A stretch of 64,000 bases of DNA, from assembly GCF_018139145.2 (NCBI RefSeq), contig NC_059482.1, forward strand, positions 8,671,294 to 8,735,293, given 5' to 3'. The stretch comes from Gymnogyps californianus (Eukaryota; Chordata; Aves; Accipitriformes; Cathartidae). Below the pieces are notes generated by a model. The model did no database searches. It was not told where the DNA came from and saw only the letters and a list, made by a program, of their open reading frames with translations. How positions within the stretch are numbered: position 1 is the first letter of the stretch; the number at the start of each line of letters is the position of its first letter. The position numbers and the translations under genes are program-made. This document shows positions 52,939 through 64,000 of this stretch, piece after piece.

Positions 52939-53390
52939 ACATTCTGAAATTGTCAGAATTATAACAAAGGACTTCATTTCTAAAGGCCTGATGGGTTTCT
53001 GCACAGCTGCATGCTGCACTTCCCATCTTACTCACAGATGTCACACTACCTTGTAGGAATTTCTACATCATGATTAATGCAATGATTTTTTGTGTGAGGA
53101 AAAATCCTGTTATTTGTTGTTGCTCCAAAATAATTGCAACACAAACTGAAAGGGTAGGAGATACTGCTTGTTTGTTTGCATATGTTAAACAGTGCTCATC
53201 TTCACAAAAAGCACTTTAAATCCAATATAAAAGTATCTTATCAAACAGAAGTTACTTTCAGGACTGCTAATATAATTGTGATTTCAAAAGTTCTAAGACT
53301 CACATCCTCACCTAGAACTGTAAGTCCTTAAAAGTATGGAATTACGATTTGTAGGAAAAGTACCTACAACTCTTTCTTGGCAATTAAAGA

Positions 53391-53403
53391 TTTTTTTTTT
53401 TTT
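53391..53403. repeat. Poly-T run (13 T)
   Basis: Thirteen consecutive T after CAATTAAAGA. No retroposed gene is attached to it. Confidence 0.85.
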
Positions 53404-56400
53404 CCTGTTTGATGTTGAGCACAACTTCCACTGAAAACGTGACCAAAACCTTCACAGTACTACATCCTCAGTGTTTAAGATCTGCCCCAGGAATGGTGAA
53501 AAAAGTGATGACTATGGAGAGAAAATGTAGCTAGGATGACAGAAAATAGCACTGCTGGAATACTAGTAATAAGATTTAGATAAGGAGCTTCAGTAAAATG
53601 ATGGGGGACAAAGCTGACAAGTCCTAGATTTTAAAACAGGTTAGGTGGAAGTCGATGAAACGGCTCTTAATTTACTTGTGTACTGACATCTAGCTTGAAA
53701 ATGTTGTTTATTTATTTATAGAGCTTTTAGTAACACAAACATTTAAAGCAGTAAAATGGCTATAGGCAAAAGTTGCCTACTCAACTGATATGTTAACTAT
53801 CTGTTTGCTAATGAAGGTATGAAGAAAAATATGTAGAATTTCAAGACTGGGTTTCAGAGAAACTAAATTAATGTTTCAATAGGTCGTTTTCCATTCCTCC
53901 TGTTCTTTCAGGATGGCCTTTTAGGAATACAAACTGGCTTTTGCAATATATAATGGTGCCTTAGACTTTAGAACATCCTGAAGTCATTAGAATAAGTAAA
54001 TGAAATGGACAGAGAGATAATATTCTTTTAAGAAAAAACATAACCTTATTTTGTTAGCGGAAAACCACCTTTTATCTAACATTTTACAGTAGTTTACAGG
54101 GACATAAGCATAAAAAATTTTAAGACTGTAGTAGAATTAGTGGGGAAAAAAGGTGACAGCTACAGAAAATAAATATCACAATGCATATATTTTAGAGAGA
54201 GAAAGTACCAAAAAAGCATTTTGGGGTGTTCCTGCTCAAATGTTAAACAGAAAAGATCTGGAAACTCAGAAGAATATTACTCTAAGATCAACCATAGGGT
54301 TGTTTTTTTTATTATTGCTCTGCCTATCTATGAAAGTCTTCCGATATATGGTCCAACAATGGGAAAAAACTAGTTAGTGCTGTATTGCTGTTCCACAACA
54401 CAGGGGACAGAACTGTCACAAATTAAATTTCTTTTTTAATCCCTTACGTGTCTGTCAGTACACTATGGGAATAAAAACTTCCAATAAGATAAAAAAGGAA
54501 AAGTAAACTGTATCAGAAAGGGGACTATCCAAGTAAAGACCAAAAAAGTTAATCTGAGAACAATGACAAATCAATAGTAACCTTCCATTGTACTCTTTAT
54601 GTTTGGATTTACTAAGAAAATGGCACTGAATACTTCTGTAAATGATTGGCTTTAAATAGGTACTTGAACCATATTTCTACCTTTTGTTAAGTGTGTGTAA
54701 TGATTAGTGACTCAAAATCATAAAAAGTATTTAAGAATAAAGAAGGTTGGTGCTGGTACATTTTACCTTCATTTTGAGAAGCATTTTTCATTTTTTACTT
54801 CGGTCTATTTTTTATCTATTTCTTACTTCTGGCTCCCTTTCCACAATAATATAAATAGTACTTCTCACAGAAGCGTAATGATGTTCATTTCTGTAAAAAA
54901 TTGTTAATAAACTAATTAAAGATTAACATTAGGAAACAATCTATACTCAGATGAGATCTGTTTTTGTTCTCTGAAATTGTTTTGTCATACTGGAGTGCAA
55001 CAAACAACTCAGAGAATGGATATTCATGTGTAAAGAATATAGGATCATTGGTTTTGAATCACACCTTTCAAATCTTTCCCCATCTTAGACGGATATAATA
55101 GTTCCAAACGAAAAGTTATTTTCTGGTTATGAGCTAAATTAGCCATTATGGCAGAGAATAAAAAATGCCCATTAAATTCACAGGGTTTGTCTTTTTACAT
55201 TTCCAGAGAAGTTTTACAGGCTTTCATATTCAGGTTACTTTTTGCACTGTCACCTGAACTTTTCCAGGCTTCTCTCAACTAAAACATCAAATCTTTCAAC
55301 ATTAATTCATTAATAACTAGCATGCCTGTGACATAACCTCCTTTCTAGTATGTTGCTGTTACTGTCCTGCCCTTTGTATTGACCATCCTGCCTTGGATTT
55401 GCTTCCTCAGCATATTTCTTTGCCTTACTACGCATTTCTTCTTCCAAATTATTTATAATGTAAATCAGCCAATACATTGGAAAATCGGTTAGGAACCTGA
55501 TTTTTCATGCACCTGCATTTATATCTCTTAATTCCCAAAGTCTTGTCATTCATGTTTGCCCTCTGTCACTGAGGTCCAATCAAGGTCTGCATCTTTGAGC
55601 TGCTCATAATTTGTAACTTACTGATCTTGCTGATTAGTCATTTGTATTTTTAGATTGATTTAGATAGATTAATCTTTTGAATATTTTCACCGTATATATA
55701 AAGTGATTTTTTTAAATGCCCTAGTAAATTGCAACTAGGGATTTCCCACTCAATGCTCTTCAAAAGAAGAATTTATAAAATGTGTTGCAGTGATTTCTCT
55801 TTGATAAATGTATCCAGATGATCCATAATCAAATAATAACCCTCCATAGGTTTTCTTACCATAATATCTGATAAACTTTTCTACTCTTCATTGTATCCAA
55901 ACTCAAACTTTCTTACCTGGTCCTTTTATATATAAAAAAAGGAGCGTTCTCCTTATTTTTCCTCACAATTTCTGAAGTGAAATTTTATAGCTCCTCTTAT
56001 TTGTATCTGGAGCTAGGAACAAATTTTGCATCATGAATTTCTATAGCAATGCAAACTTCCATTGATTCTTGAAAGGGCAAAGTGATTGGGCTAGGAGATC
56101 TAGATTAAAAAGACAAGGTAATTCTGATACCTTATTTTTCTTATAATAGGATATGCATTTTCTTTAGGTAATGAAAAGCCTGCACTTTGTTCTGAGACAC
56201 TACTATTAGAAATGACATCTACTTCCCGTTCACACTAACACCTATGAAAGTAACATGGCCTTTTGTTACGGTTATTCCTAGTTTCTTGAAGCCTTGTTAC
56301 TGTCAGCCTTCCCCAGTCTTCTTGAAGGTGGCCTAGTAATGTGAAGCATCTTTCAAATGATTGCATTTTTAGCTCTTTGCTGCTTGTTCATCATCCTCAT

Positions 56401-59400
56401 CCAAAATGGCTGACCTCATACAGGAAGATCTCCTGACACCTACTGAACGACAAGAATAGAGTAGCGTTCCAATGCCGATTTTGCTCAGGGCACTACCGAC
56501 TTTGTGCCATCAACTATAAATAACAATCCTGCATTTATGATGAAGAATTTACAACAGGTAATGCAGCAGTCATATTAATCTGCCAACCCAGTAGTCAAAG
56601 CAATCTTGACTCAGTGGCCCATCAAAAAATGGATTGTAAAGTTGATAATCTTGTGTAACAATGACTGTGACCAGACTGGGCCTGTTTTTATTACCTCTAT
56701 AGATAGTATAAATGTGCTCAGCACATAATGTAAATGTGAAAAATGTAAAGATAAAATTCAACACAAATTAAGATAAAGGAAAAGGCAGCTAAAAAGTATT
56801 ATAACAAGAATCCAACTATGTATTGGGTCTCTTATTACTTATCTAGGTTCACTTGCCTTGAACACAGAGCTGGACCAGATGTTCCAGAATCAACACACTA
56901 AACCACTGAGAGACCTGTTACAAGAACAGGAAACTTCTGGTTTCACCTAGCATAAGCCATACATGTACTCCATCAGTTCTGTTTTTTCTCCAATATTTCT
57001 ACCTAATTTAATTCTTTTAAAAATTTTTCTTCTCAATCAAAGATGACCATCACTTTTTAAAAAATCTGATTATTATCAGTACCACTGCCTGTTTACACTC
57101 TGTAATCAGTACTACTTCTCTCATGGTGCTAAACTTTCATTTGACCATCACGGCTGCTGTTGTATCACTAGCACAACTGAAGTAATGCATTTAGTTTGGG
57201 CAGCTGGTAACTAACATAGGATAAATCAGAAAAGTAATTACTATCTGCTATCTATTCTGTGTAATTCTCTGGATGAATATTTGTACTCAATTGTGAATAT
57301 AATTCTTTTATTTTTTCCAAAATGGTCTCATATTTCCAAAATTGTTAATTGCATCCTTAAAAAAGTAACCGCACAGCACTTCAAAGATTCTCATTAAAAG
57401 TCTGTATGACAATTTTAGGAAAAACGTTTCTTACTGTCTTTAGCTGACCATTTTTGCAGCTGAATAGTATTATTGCAAAAGTCATTCCAGTTTGCTAGAC
57501 TATGAACATCAAAGAAAGTTTAATCCTTTAGCAGACAGATACCTCACTCTTCTCAATGATTCCTATGTCCTTTCGTCCTTTATAAAATACCGGAGAATGT
57601 ATATATAACCATGATTTTTCTCATGCCCGCTTTTTCCAGTACATTTATTTTCACTGAGCTAGCACCAATGTCCGTTTCTATTGCAATTTCAGCCACTATT
57701 ACCTGTCTGTTTTCAAGTACCAAATATTCAAATCCACACATATTGAGTTTGAACAAATCTGTCCTATGCAGTCCTTGTCCTCCTGGACTCCTTTACATAC
57801 AATTATGTGCTTTTTCCTTTCCCTGGATACTATGACAATGCTTAATTCATGTTCACTAATTCAGCCCCAAAACAATAAACTTGAGTTAAATGACTTTCTT
57901 TAATATTGAATTTCTTAAGCCAAATTCTCCTGAGAAACAGCTTTTTCTGCTTTTGGAGTCTATTTCTGTTCCATCCCAGAAAAAGGATAAGCCTATTCTT
58001 AAACCAGTGCTCAGATAAGTTCTGACACATTTTACCCATCACTGATCAAGCACTTCATCTAATTAGCTCTCTAATGAACTACTCAATTGCAAAGCTACAG
58101 GTATGCTGCATCTTTTTTCTAAACTCCTCAATAGGAAACCTTTTAAAAATATACCACACAAGTAACAAAATTCCTCTTTTTTCTTTTCTCTTTTACTATC
58201 TATGGTCTACCAATGTGTATTGCTCCAGGTTTAGTTGACCCTCTCTCCTCTTACACAAACCCCTGTATGCGTAGTAACTGTTCTCAAGTATCTAGCTGTA
58301 TGTCTCAACAGCCTCCGTCTACAAAAAAGGGGCAGATATAGACTAGAAGTTATAAATTGGATTAAAGTAGGTAAGATAAACAGCAGTATTCTTCACTTGC
58401 TGTTGAACAGCTGCAATGAAATGTTATGTGTGATCATTCAAAGTTGGCATTTTATGTGCTTTGTGTATAGCTCTGCAAAGGACTCGATTCCTCAGCTTCT
58501 TCAGTAATCACTTCTTTTTGTTGTGACTTTATATCAATCCATTAGACCAGCGACAATAAAGACTAGAGATAAAATGTCTAAACTCCACACTTCAATGGAA
58601 GCCCATTAAACTGTAGCACACTAGTAGACTTTACCATTTCATGCAAATCATGTCTTGCAAAATACATCTGGCTTGCACAATCATCAGCTTACCCAGTGAG
58701 TTCTGATGGGCTGTTAGCTGGCCTGCAAGGAGCCAGCTAAGCTGTCCTCTGCATATCTGACTTGATGTGTCTGCCAAACTACATTATCCATCTGGCTGTG
58801 CAGACTTCTCTGTGTATACTGTATGACACAAAGGCAATAGGTCTTCCGTAGAACAGCTACAGTCAACAAACTTTTCTAATAAGAAAAAATAAAATTGTGA
58901 GCATCACCAGTTGCTATGAAAGTTGAAGAGTACTCAGAATTTCTGAGAAGCAGGCTATTATTTAAAATTCTAAACATGAATTTCAGTCTGACTTCTGACT
59001 CCTTTTTAAATACCTTATTTTTTAGAGTACTAATAGAAAAAACTGGCCAAAACATCAGAATGTGGAAGTATTATTTAGGTGATTAATACCATGGAACAGT
59101 GCAAAAAGCCAGTCAAAGGCAGCTATAAAGCACACGACATGTTTAACAAGAAGCCACAGGCAAGCTTTGAGCGCAAATCCCCTAATCCTATTGATCCTGC
59201 TTCTGAAAAAAAGTGAAGCTCTTCTGTGACTCAGAAGGGTGACAATATACAGTAAGCGCACACGGCAGGCAACGTATGCTTCAGGAAACTTAATCACGTA
59301 ACCTTCTTCATTACTTGAAAAATCACTTCTGTCAATACTCAAGCCACATCCTCACTGACTGCTGCTGTTTAAGATGCTGTCAATCTTCCCATATGATTTT

Positions 59401-60021
59401 GTGAACCAAATAAATTCCAAGTCATTTAAAGGTGTTATTACCTCTGCTGATAACGTTACTCCATTCAGGAGTTGCAGAAATAGGAAAATAAAACTTATTT
59501 CAATCCTTTTGTTCTGGCAGTTTCTCAGTCTCCCAACATAAAAACATAAGGTTTCAACCTAGAACTGGAGACTGAGTAAGTATTTAAACATATTCTTATA
59601 GACATAAATCTGCTTGTAGCATTCAACCAGGAATGTATTTCTATTATTAATCAAAGAAAAAGTTATTTATTTTTTTCTTTATAAACGCAACTATCTTTGA
59701 AAGCAGGCATTTCATTCATACAGATTATCTGACATGCCAGAACAACCTGTTTGGTAAATTTTTCTGTAGATTTTACCACTTGGGTTTATACACATTTCCC
59801 AGAAGAATGTAAATTCTCCTCCCTAAAGCGATTGTTATTACTCATGTCACAGATTACTATTACTTTACATAGTTTGATATATCACTCAAACCACAAAGTC
59901 ATAAAAAAATTTATTGTTGATTCTGATTTGATTAAAAGTGTGTTCAAAAACTTCTTCCTTTGTGAGAAGAGTTTCATCAAAAGCTTTTTTCCACCTGTAC
60001 AGTGCTGTTTTTATTTTTCAG

Positions 60022-60107
60022 AACTTGAGCAATACAAAATGCTTATCAAAATGAAGGCTGAAATTACTGTGTTAATGGCAATTCCAATTTTTATTCTGGT
60101 TCAATTG
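60022..60107 (+). CDS. Exon-like segment, 86 bp (candidate internal or first coding exon)
   Basis: TGCTGTTTTTATTTTTCAG, a strong pyrimidine tract plus AG, precedes 60,022. CAATTG followed by GTAAGC, a strong donor, ends it at 60,107. Only one of the three frames is open. It enters in phase 1 and reads L-E-Q-Y-K-M-L-I-K-M-K-A-E-I-T-V, then a hydrophobic stretch L-M-A-I-P-I-F-I-L-V-Q-L, leaving in phase 0. The product would be a charged segment followed by about 16-18 hydrophobic residues, as in a signal sequence, a signal anchor or a membrane helix. Translation could start at either of two ATGs in the segment. I do not recognise the protein, and no partner exon is identified nearby. A pseudo-exon remains likely. 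Confidence 0.28.
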
Positions 60108-61066
60108 GTAAGCTATCAGCAATAATCTACATTCCTAAGTGGCTGTTTCAGAAAAGAAGATTTTTAGTTTATGGAGGAAATCTAGGGAAGAGATTGTAAA
60201 TACATTCTGGCCCTTGAATAACAAGCAACAATTATCTTGTGTTGTCGTAACAGCAAGGAAGCAACGAAAAGTGATTTTGATAATCATAAAATATCCTTAG
60301 CTCCCTAAGTCTCAGAGAAAATAATCCGCCCTTGTGTTTCACATTCTTAATTCTTTGTGTCAAAGTCAAGATGGGTGTAAAAAATAAAAGAAAAAAAAAA
60401 TCTCTGCCCTTTGATGCCTCTCTACCTACAATGAGCACACACACACAAAAAAGGGGAAAAAATTGTAGTAATGATGAGATACTTGTTCTGCCAGGTATAC
60501 TGTGAGTAACTATTGGAATAACCAGCAAAGAAACTGGGCAATTAATTATTCCCACTTACTGTCCTGGAAAGAACAGAGAATCATAAAAAATAAGGAGAGG
60601 AAAAATTTGAGATGATGATTCATCTGTTTCTTGACTCAAGGCACAATCAATGAGTGGCAAGCAACAATACAAAATATGCATAAAACAACATGACTAAAAT
60701 TATTGTTCATCTTGTTGCTGCATGTTCTTTTTTACCTTGCATTAATTTTAACTATAATTTAAATAAATATAAAATGCAGAAAAAATATCTGCTTGATACA
60801 GTGGAAAGATACAAGTTCAGTTGCAGGAATGGCAAAGAAACTGCAGTCTGCAAAAGGAACGTGTTGTATGTATGGTTTTTGCACACTGAGAGAAACGGAT
60901 GGACCCAGAATCAAATCTCTCAGGTGAAGAGTGCTGTCATCAGAGACTGGTGGGAAACTAGGCTACAGAAACATCATCGTGTTTCCAGAAGATGGAAGAT
61001 TATTAAAGAAAACACCAAGTAGCAATCTTCCATGACACCTCACTATTCTCTGGAGCACGCATTACA
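60108..61066. other. Non-coding stretch
   Basis: An A-rich patch with a short (CA)n lies near 60,380-60,460. A 110-codon frame at 60,690-61,022 has no known relatives and no splice or promoter context, so I do not call it a gene. Confidence 0.55.
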
Positions 61067-61395
61067 TCATAGAATTATAGAATCATTTAGGTTGGAAAAG
61101 ACGTTTAAGATCATCGAGTCCAACTGTAAATCTTACACTGCCAAGTCCACCACTAAGCCATGTCCCTAAGCGCCGCATCTACATGTCTTTTAAATACCTC
61201 CAGGGATGCTGACTCATCACTTCCCTGGGCAGCCTGTTCCAATGCTTCACAACCCTTTTGGTGAAGAAATTTTTCCTAATAGCCAATCTAAACCTCCCCT
61301 GGAGCAACTTGAGCCCATTTCCTCTTGTCCTATCGCTTGTTACTTGGGAGAAGAGACCGACACCCACCTCGCTACAACCTCATTCAGGTAGTTGT
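61067..61395 (-). mobile_element. CR1 LINE, 5'-truncated 3' end
   Basis: Read on the minus strand, this is the 3' end of a chicken-repeat-1 non-LTR retrotransposon. It starts within the end of ORF2 (near TACAACTACCTGAATG), passes through conserved phrases such as GGAACAGGCTGCCCAGGGAAGTG and CCCTGGAGGTATTTAAAAGAC, and ends in AATGATTCTATAATTCTATG. The coding part shows the CR1 signature [25 protein letters not shown]. After that a single-base loss relative to the usual sequence shifts the frame, and it stops at 61,179. At about 330 bp the copy is a dead 5'-truncated insertion. No target-site duplication is expected or seen. Confidence 0.95.
61179..61304 (-). pseudogene. CR1 ORF2 C-terminal remnant
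   Basis: This is the coding part of the CR1 fragment. In the intact element ORF2 encodes an endonuclease and reverse transcriptase, and only the extreme C-terminal end is present here. The conserved W-N-R-L-P-R-E-V is intact. The next segment has left the normal frame, because GTGATGAGTCAGCATCC stands where the family usually has one more base, and it ends at a premature stop. It has no function. Confidence 0.75.
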
Positions 61396-62667
61396 ATCAT
61401 CCTTCACTGGAAGATCTGATTTGCAGTAGTCAGATGTATAGACACAAAATTCAATTAGTAATTTCAGCCTATTCTGAAAAGGCACCAGCAGCTTGCTTCA
61501 GTGAATCTCACATAGTCCCAGTGTTCACCTATGCTGCTGGTAATAAAGAAGTGTTAATACTTCAAAGACAGGAATCCAAAATGCAAAGGCAAGGCATCAG
61601 GAATGTTCAATGGCACAAGAAAGCTGAACATCTTGGAGATGCCTTTCCCATCCTTTTCATTTTGCATGTGAATAAAATATGTAGACTTCTTTTTTTTACA
61701 TTTCCTTATTTCTATATTTCTCATATAGTCATATTGATGATTAGTTAAGCATGTAAAATTGGGTGACAATTCCCCTGAGCAACTGAGGACCTTCATTCAC
61801 CACCACCACAGTGCCTCCTCCAGAGTGGAACATAACAACTGTTTGCATGACAGAAAACATCATGTAAAATAAATGCTAGAGAAATTCTGGGTAAGTAGGC
61901 AACTACCAGAGCTGGTGGATAATTTGTGAGAAATAATCACGTAGCAAATTTAACCTATCTTCAAGCCTAATATTTTTCACTGGTTTGCAATAATTGATCG
62001 TTTTTTTAGCAAAGCTGCAAATTACAGCAGAAGATACACTGCAAATAGAAATTAACTCTTACAAAACGTTGAAGTTTAAAGTTTGACATTTAATGGGCAT
62101 TCTAATAAACTTTGAGTGCAAGGATGCTTCTAGAGATTTATTCAAAAAGGTCATCAAAAACAGTCATAAATTTGCCTTGAAATTTAAATGAAAACTCACA
62201 GCTTTATTTTTGCACTGTTCGCTCACTGATTGTTAGTGCTAATAATCACTTGACATGAAATCTGGCTATGACACTAAGGCTAACAGTCAGGCTCTTAGAA
62301 GAAGAGTTCAATGAAAACTCCAGTGCCTACAAGTGGCTATTAGTTTAATGTCCTGTTGGAAAAGCAGCACCTTCATTGCCCTCTAATGCCAGGGTACGAC
62401 ACTCTCTTCAGAGTTAAAAATGGCACTTATTGAATTACCATTTTCTACAGTCTATTTAATGACTATTCCCTGCACAGATTTCACTTCTGTTTGGCAATCA
62501 TGGACCAAGTGTCTTAGAAATGCCCTGTGCTGCATTCTACACCCTACAGAAACTCAGTGTGTAGTGAAGCTCTACATGAAGAAACAGGTTGGAGCTAAGA
62601 TGGGCCAGGAGAAGTTGACTGGGTCAGAAAGGAATCATCTCCATCATCTCATTTTAGTCCTGTACTG

Positions 62668-62706
62668 TTTTGGTTTTTTTTTTCTTTTTTTTTCTTTTTT
62701 CTTTTG
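62668..62706. repeat. T-rich low-complexity tract
   Basis: T runs separated by single C or GG, about 39 bases. It gives a spurious Phe-rich frame end. Confidence 0.85.
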
Positions 62707-63045
62707 TTAACAGACTGTCCCAGGGGAGTCAGACGTTTCTGTAACCATTTAAGACTGTTTGGTAAAGCTGCTCATTGGAGCTGAAGCTGGATTCTAACTC
62801 TACAGTAATCTCTTCACTATCAGCACTGAAATGTTTTTGAAAACTCTATTTGCAAGTCCTTTATACTAAAATGAAAGCAACCGTACTAAGGTAAAGGAAA
62901 CAAAATGGGAAAACAGCAATTCAACAGAAAATGCATGGATTTCAGGTTTCTTTTATTTGCCCCTCTATTTCATTTTCAAAAGATCACTCCCTTACTTAGT
63001 CTTTCTAAACTAAGCTTCACCCCAAGTGGAATTTCCAGAGAAGTA

Positions 63046-63071
63046 ATAAACCCCTGAAAAATGGGGTTTAT
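63046..63071. repeat. Hairpin: 9-bp stem, 8-base loop
   Basis: ATAAACCCC (63,046-63,054) and GGGGTTTAT (63,063-63,071) are exact reverse complements around TGAAAAAT. The four G:C pairs next to the loop would make this the most stable short hairpin I noticed in the window. It is not followed by a T run, and there is no bacterial context, so it is not a terminator. Confidence 0.7.
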
Positions 63072-64000
63072 AACAGAAATGTTGACAGCTGGCTCTTAAC
63101 AGTAGCAGTTACCCACCACTGCTATAATATAGTAGTCTCTAACTACTCTAATTCTGATGAAAAGTTACTGCAATGTGACTCCCTATCTATACTAGGCCAC
63201 ATCATTTTTCTTCTTTATGGGCCTTATTATGGTAAGGAAAACGCATGTCGCCCTAGAGAAAGCTGGTAAAAGAGGATCTAAGTACTTATAAGCTATGTTT
63301 CTTTTACATCAGTGCCTGAATATAAGGCTAGAAGATCTAATGTGCTTACTGTAATGAGAAACATTATCAACACTCCTCAGAAAATGCAGACTTAGATGTG
63401 GTACAGAATTCTAACATAAGTTAATCTATAGTGCCTTTTATCTTGAAGGATTCCTAGGTGTTTTTATGAATAATATCCCTGGGCAACATTCACTCATTCC
63501 AAAAAACACAGCTGCCTGTAGCATGGACAAAGCATCCTTTCTCCATCTTCAATACTATAACTCTCTTCATGCTCACAGAGGAGGAGGGAAACAGAAAACA
63601 GGTTCTCAATTGAACACAAACCTATACACAGAATATATTCCTAAAATTAACTACCAAGTCGGAGGCACAACAGTTTTGCATCAAATGGTCTCCAGATACT
63701 TCCTATAGGTACATCAAATAATTCTTTATAGTGAGCCAACTGCATATTTGTTTTTATTAGAAAACAGAATTCCTAGTGTTTATTCTATTATTCTTTTTAT
63801 GGAACAGCATTACAATCACACAACGCCTCTATTCTAACTGTGCAGTTGCACTTGTTATTTTTTGTGCTACCAGGGGGAAAAAAAAGGTGAAAGGATGCAG
63901 ATATTACTTTGCAAAATTTAAAATGAAAAAATATATTTTACATGAACATTTCCAATATGTTTAAGTACTCTTTCTTCACACTTGTATTTTTCCAGTATTA

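Larger units (their letters stand above)
50520..60021. other. Gene-free stretch
   Basis: No supportable gene. The stretch holds an old repeat remnant at 52,096-52,165, TG/TA microsatellites at 52,191-52,224 and 52,913-52,938, and a T run at 53,391-53,403. A block at about 58,540-58,850 includes an ATGCAAAT octamer and has the feel of conserved non-coding DNA. Overlapping open frames on both strands near 51.8-52.5 kb (up to 125 codons) have no recognisable content. Confidence 0.6.
61396..64000. other. Gene-free stretch to window end
   Basis: No gene is supported. The stretch contains a T-rich tract (62,668-62,706), a 9-bp-stem hairpin (63,046-63,071) and short chance frames only. Confidence 0.6.

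Noticed and set aside
59751..60125. 124-codon continuous plus-strand frame treated as a single gene
   Set aside because: Its start lacks promoter or conservation evidence. Only the part bounded by splice-like sites (60,022-60,107) looks exon-like.
60690..61022. 110-codon plus-strand frame rich in Lys, Arg and Trp
   Set aside because: No family resemblance, no adjacent splice signals and no poly(A) signal. It is a chance length in AT-rich DNA next to a CR1.
1..64000. CRISPR arrays, bacterial operons, prophage, tRNA or rRNA genes
   Set aside because: No regularly spaced repeats with unique spacers, no ribosome-binding sites or long frames, and no tRNA B-box or rRNA-like sequence was seen. CR1 and the LTR place the window in a bird genome.

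Overview
The window looks like vertebrate nuclear DNA, most likely from a bird, and it is almost entirely non-coding. Three things point to a bird. A 3'-terminal CR1 LINE fragment lies near 61.07-61.40 kb on the minus strand, with the ATTCTATGA-type tail and the conserved end of the CR1 ORF2 reading frame. A second, very short CR1 tail lies near 18.56-18.62 kb on the plus strand. A solo retroviral-type LTR of about 977 bp near 49.54-50.52 kb ends in a sequence familiar from bird genomes (…GGTCAACCCACCACA). The DNA is AT-rich and broken by homopolymer runs. I see no bacterial or phage architecture: no operons, no ribosome-binding sites, no long reading frames, no tRNA or rRNA. The longest open frames (up to about 125 codons) match no protein family I recognise, except for the CR1 piece.

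Layout. 1-18.5 kb: single-copy-looking intergenic or intronic DNA with two eroded repeat remnants (near 9.14-9.25 and 16.28-16.38 kb) that resemble old amniote CR1/L3-type LINE tails, a small GC-richer patch near 6.6-7.5 kb, and a possible terminal exon near 10.9 kb. 18.5-49.3 kb: one CR1 tail, several simple T-, G/T- and C-rich tracts, a GC-richer patch near 34.9-35.2 kb, a few short perfect inverted repeats, and blocks whose base composition suggests conserved non-coding DNA (near 19.6-20.0, 30.85-31.25 and 48.42-48.60 kb). 49.3-50.5 kb: an exon-like segment on the minus strand next to the solo LTR. The LTR carries a CCAAT box, a TATA-like box, a 16-unit 9-bp minisatellite, a degenerate GCTGGAGCAG repeat and overlapping AATAAA signals. 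50.5-64 kb: another old repeat remnant (52.10-52.16 kb), TG/TA microsatellites, an exon-like segment at 60,022-60,107 with good splice sites, the 3' CR1 fragment, and a hairpin near 63.05 kb.

The best reading is a gene desert or the inside of a large intron on a bird chromosome. I found no convincing new multi-gene system. The observations most worth following up are the minisatellite expansion just downstream of the inferred LTR start site, the two exon-like segments, and the AT-rich hairpin near 45.5 kb. All identifications rest on reading the sequence and on remembered family consensus; no search was run.
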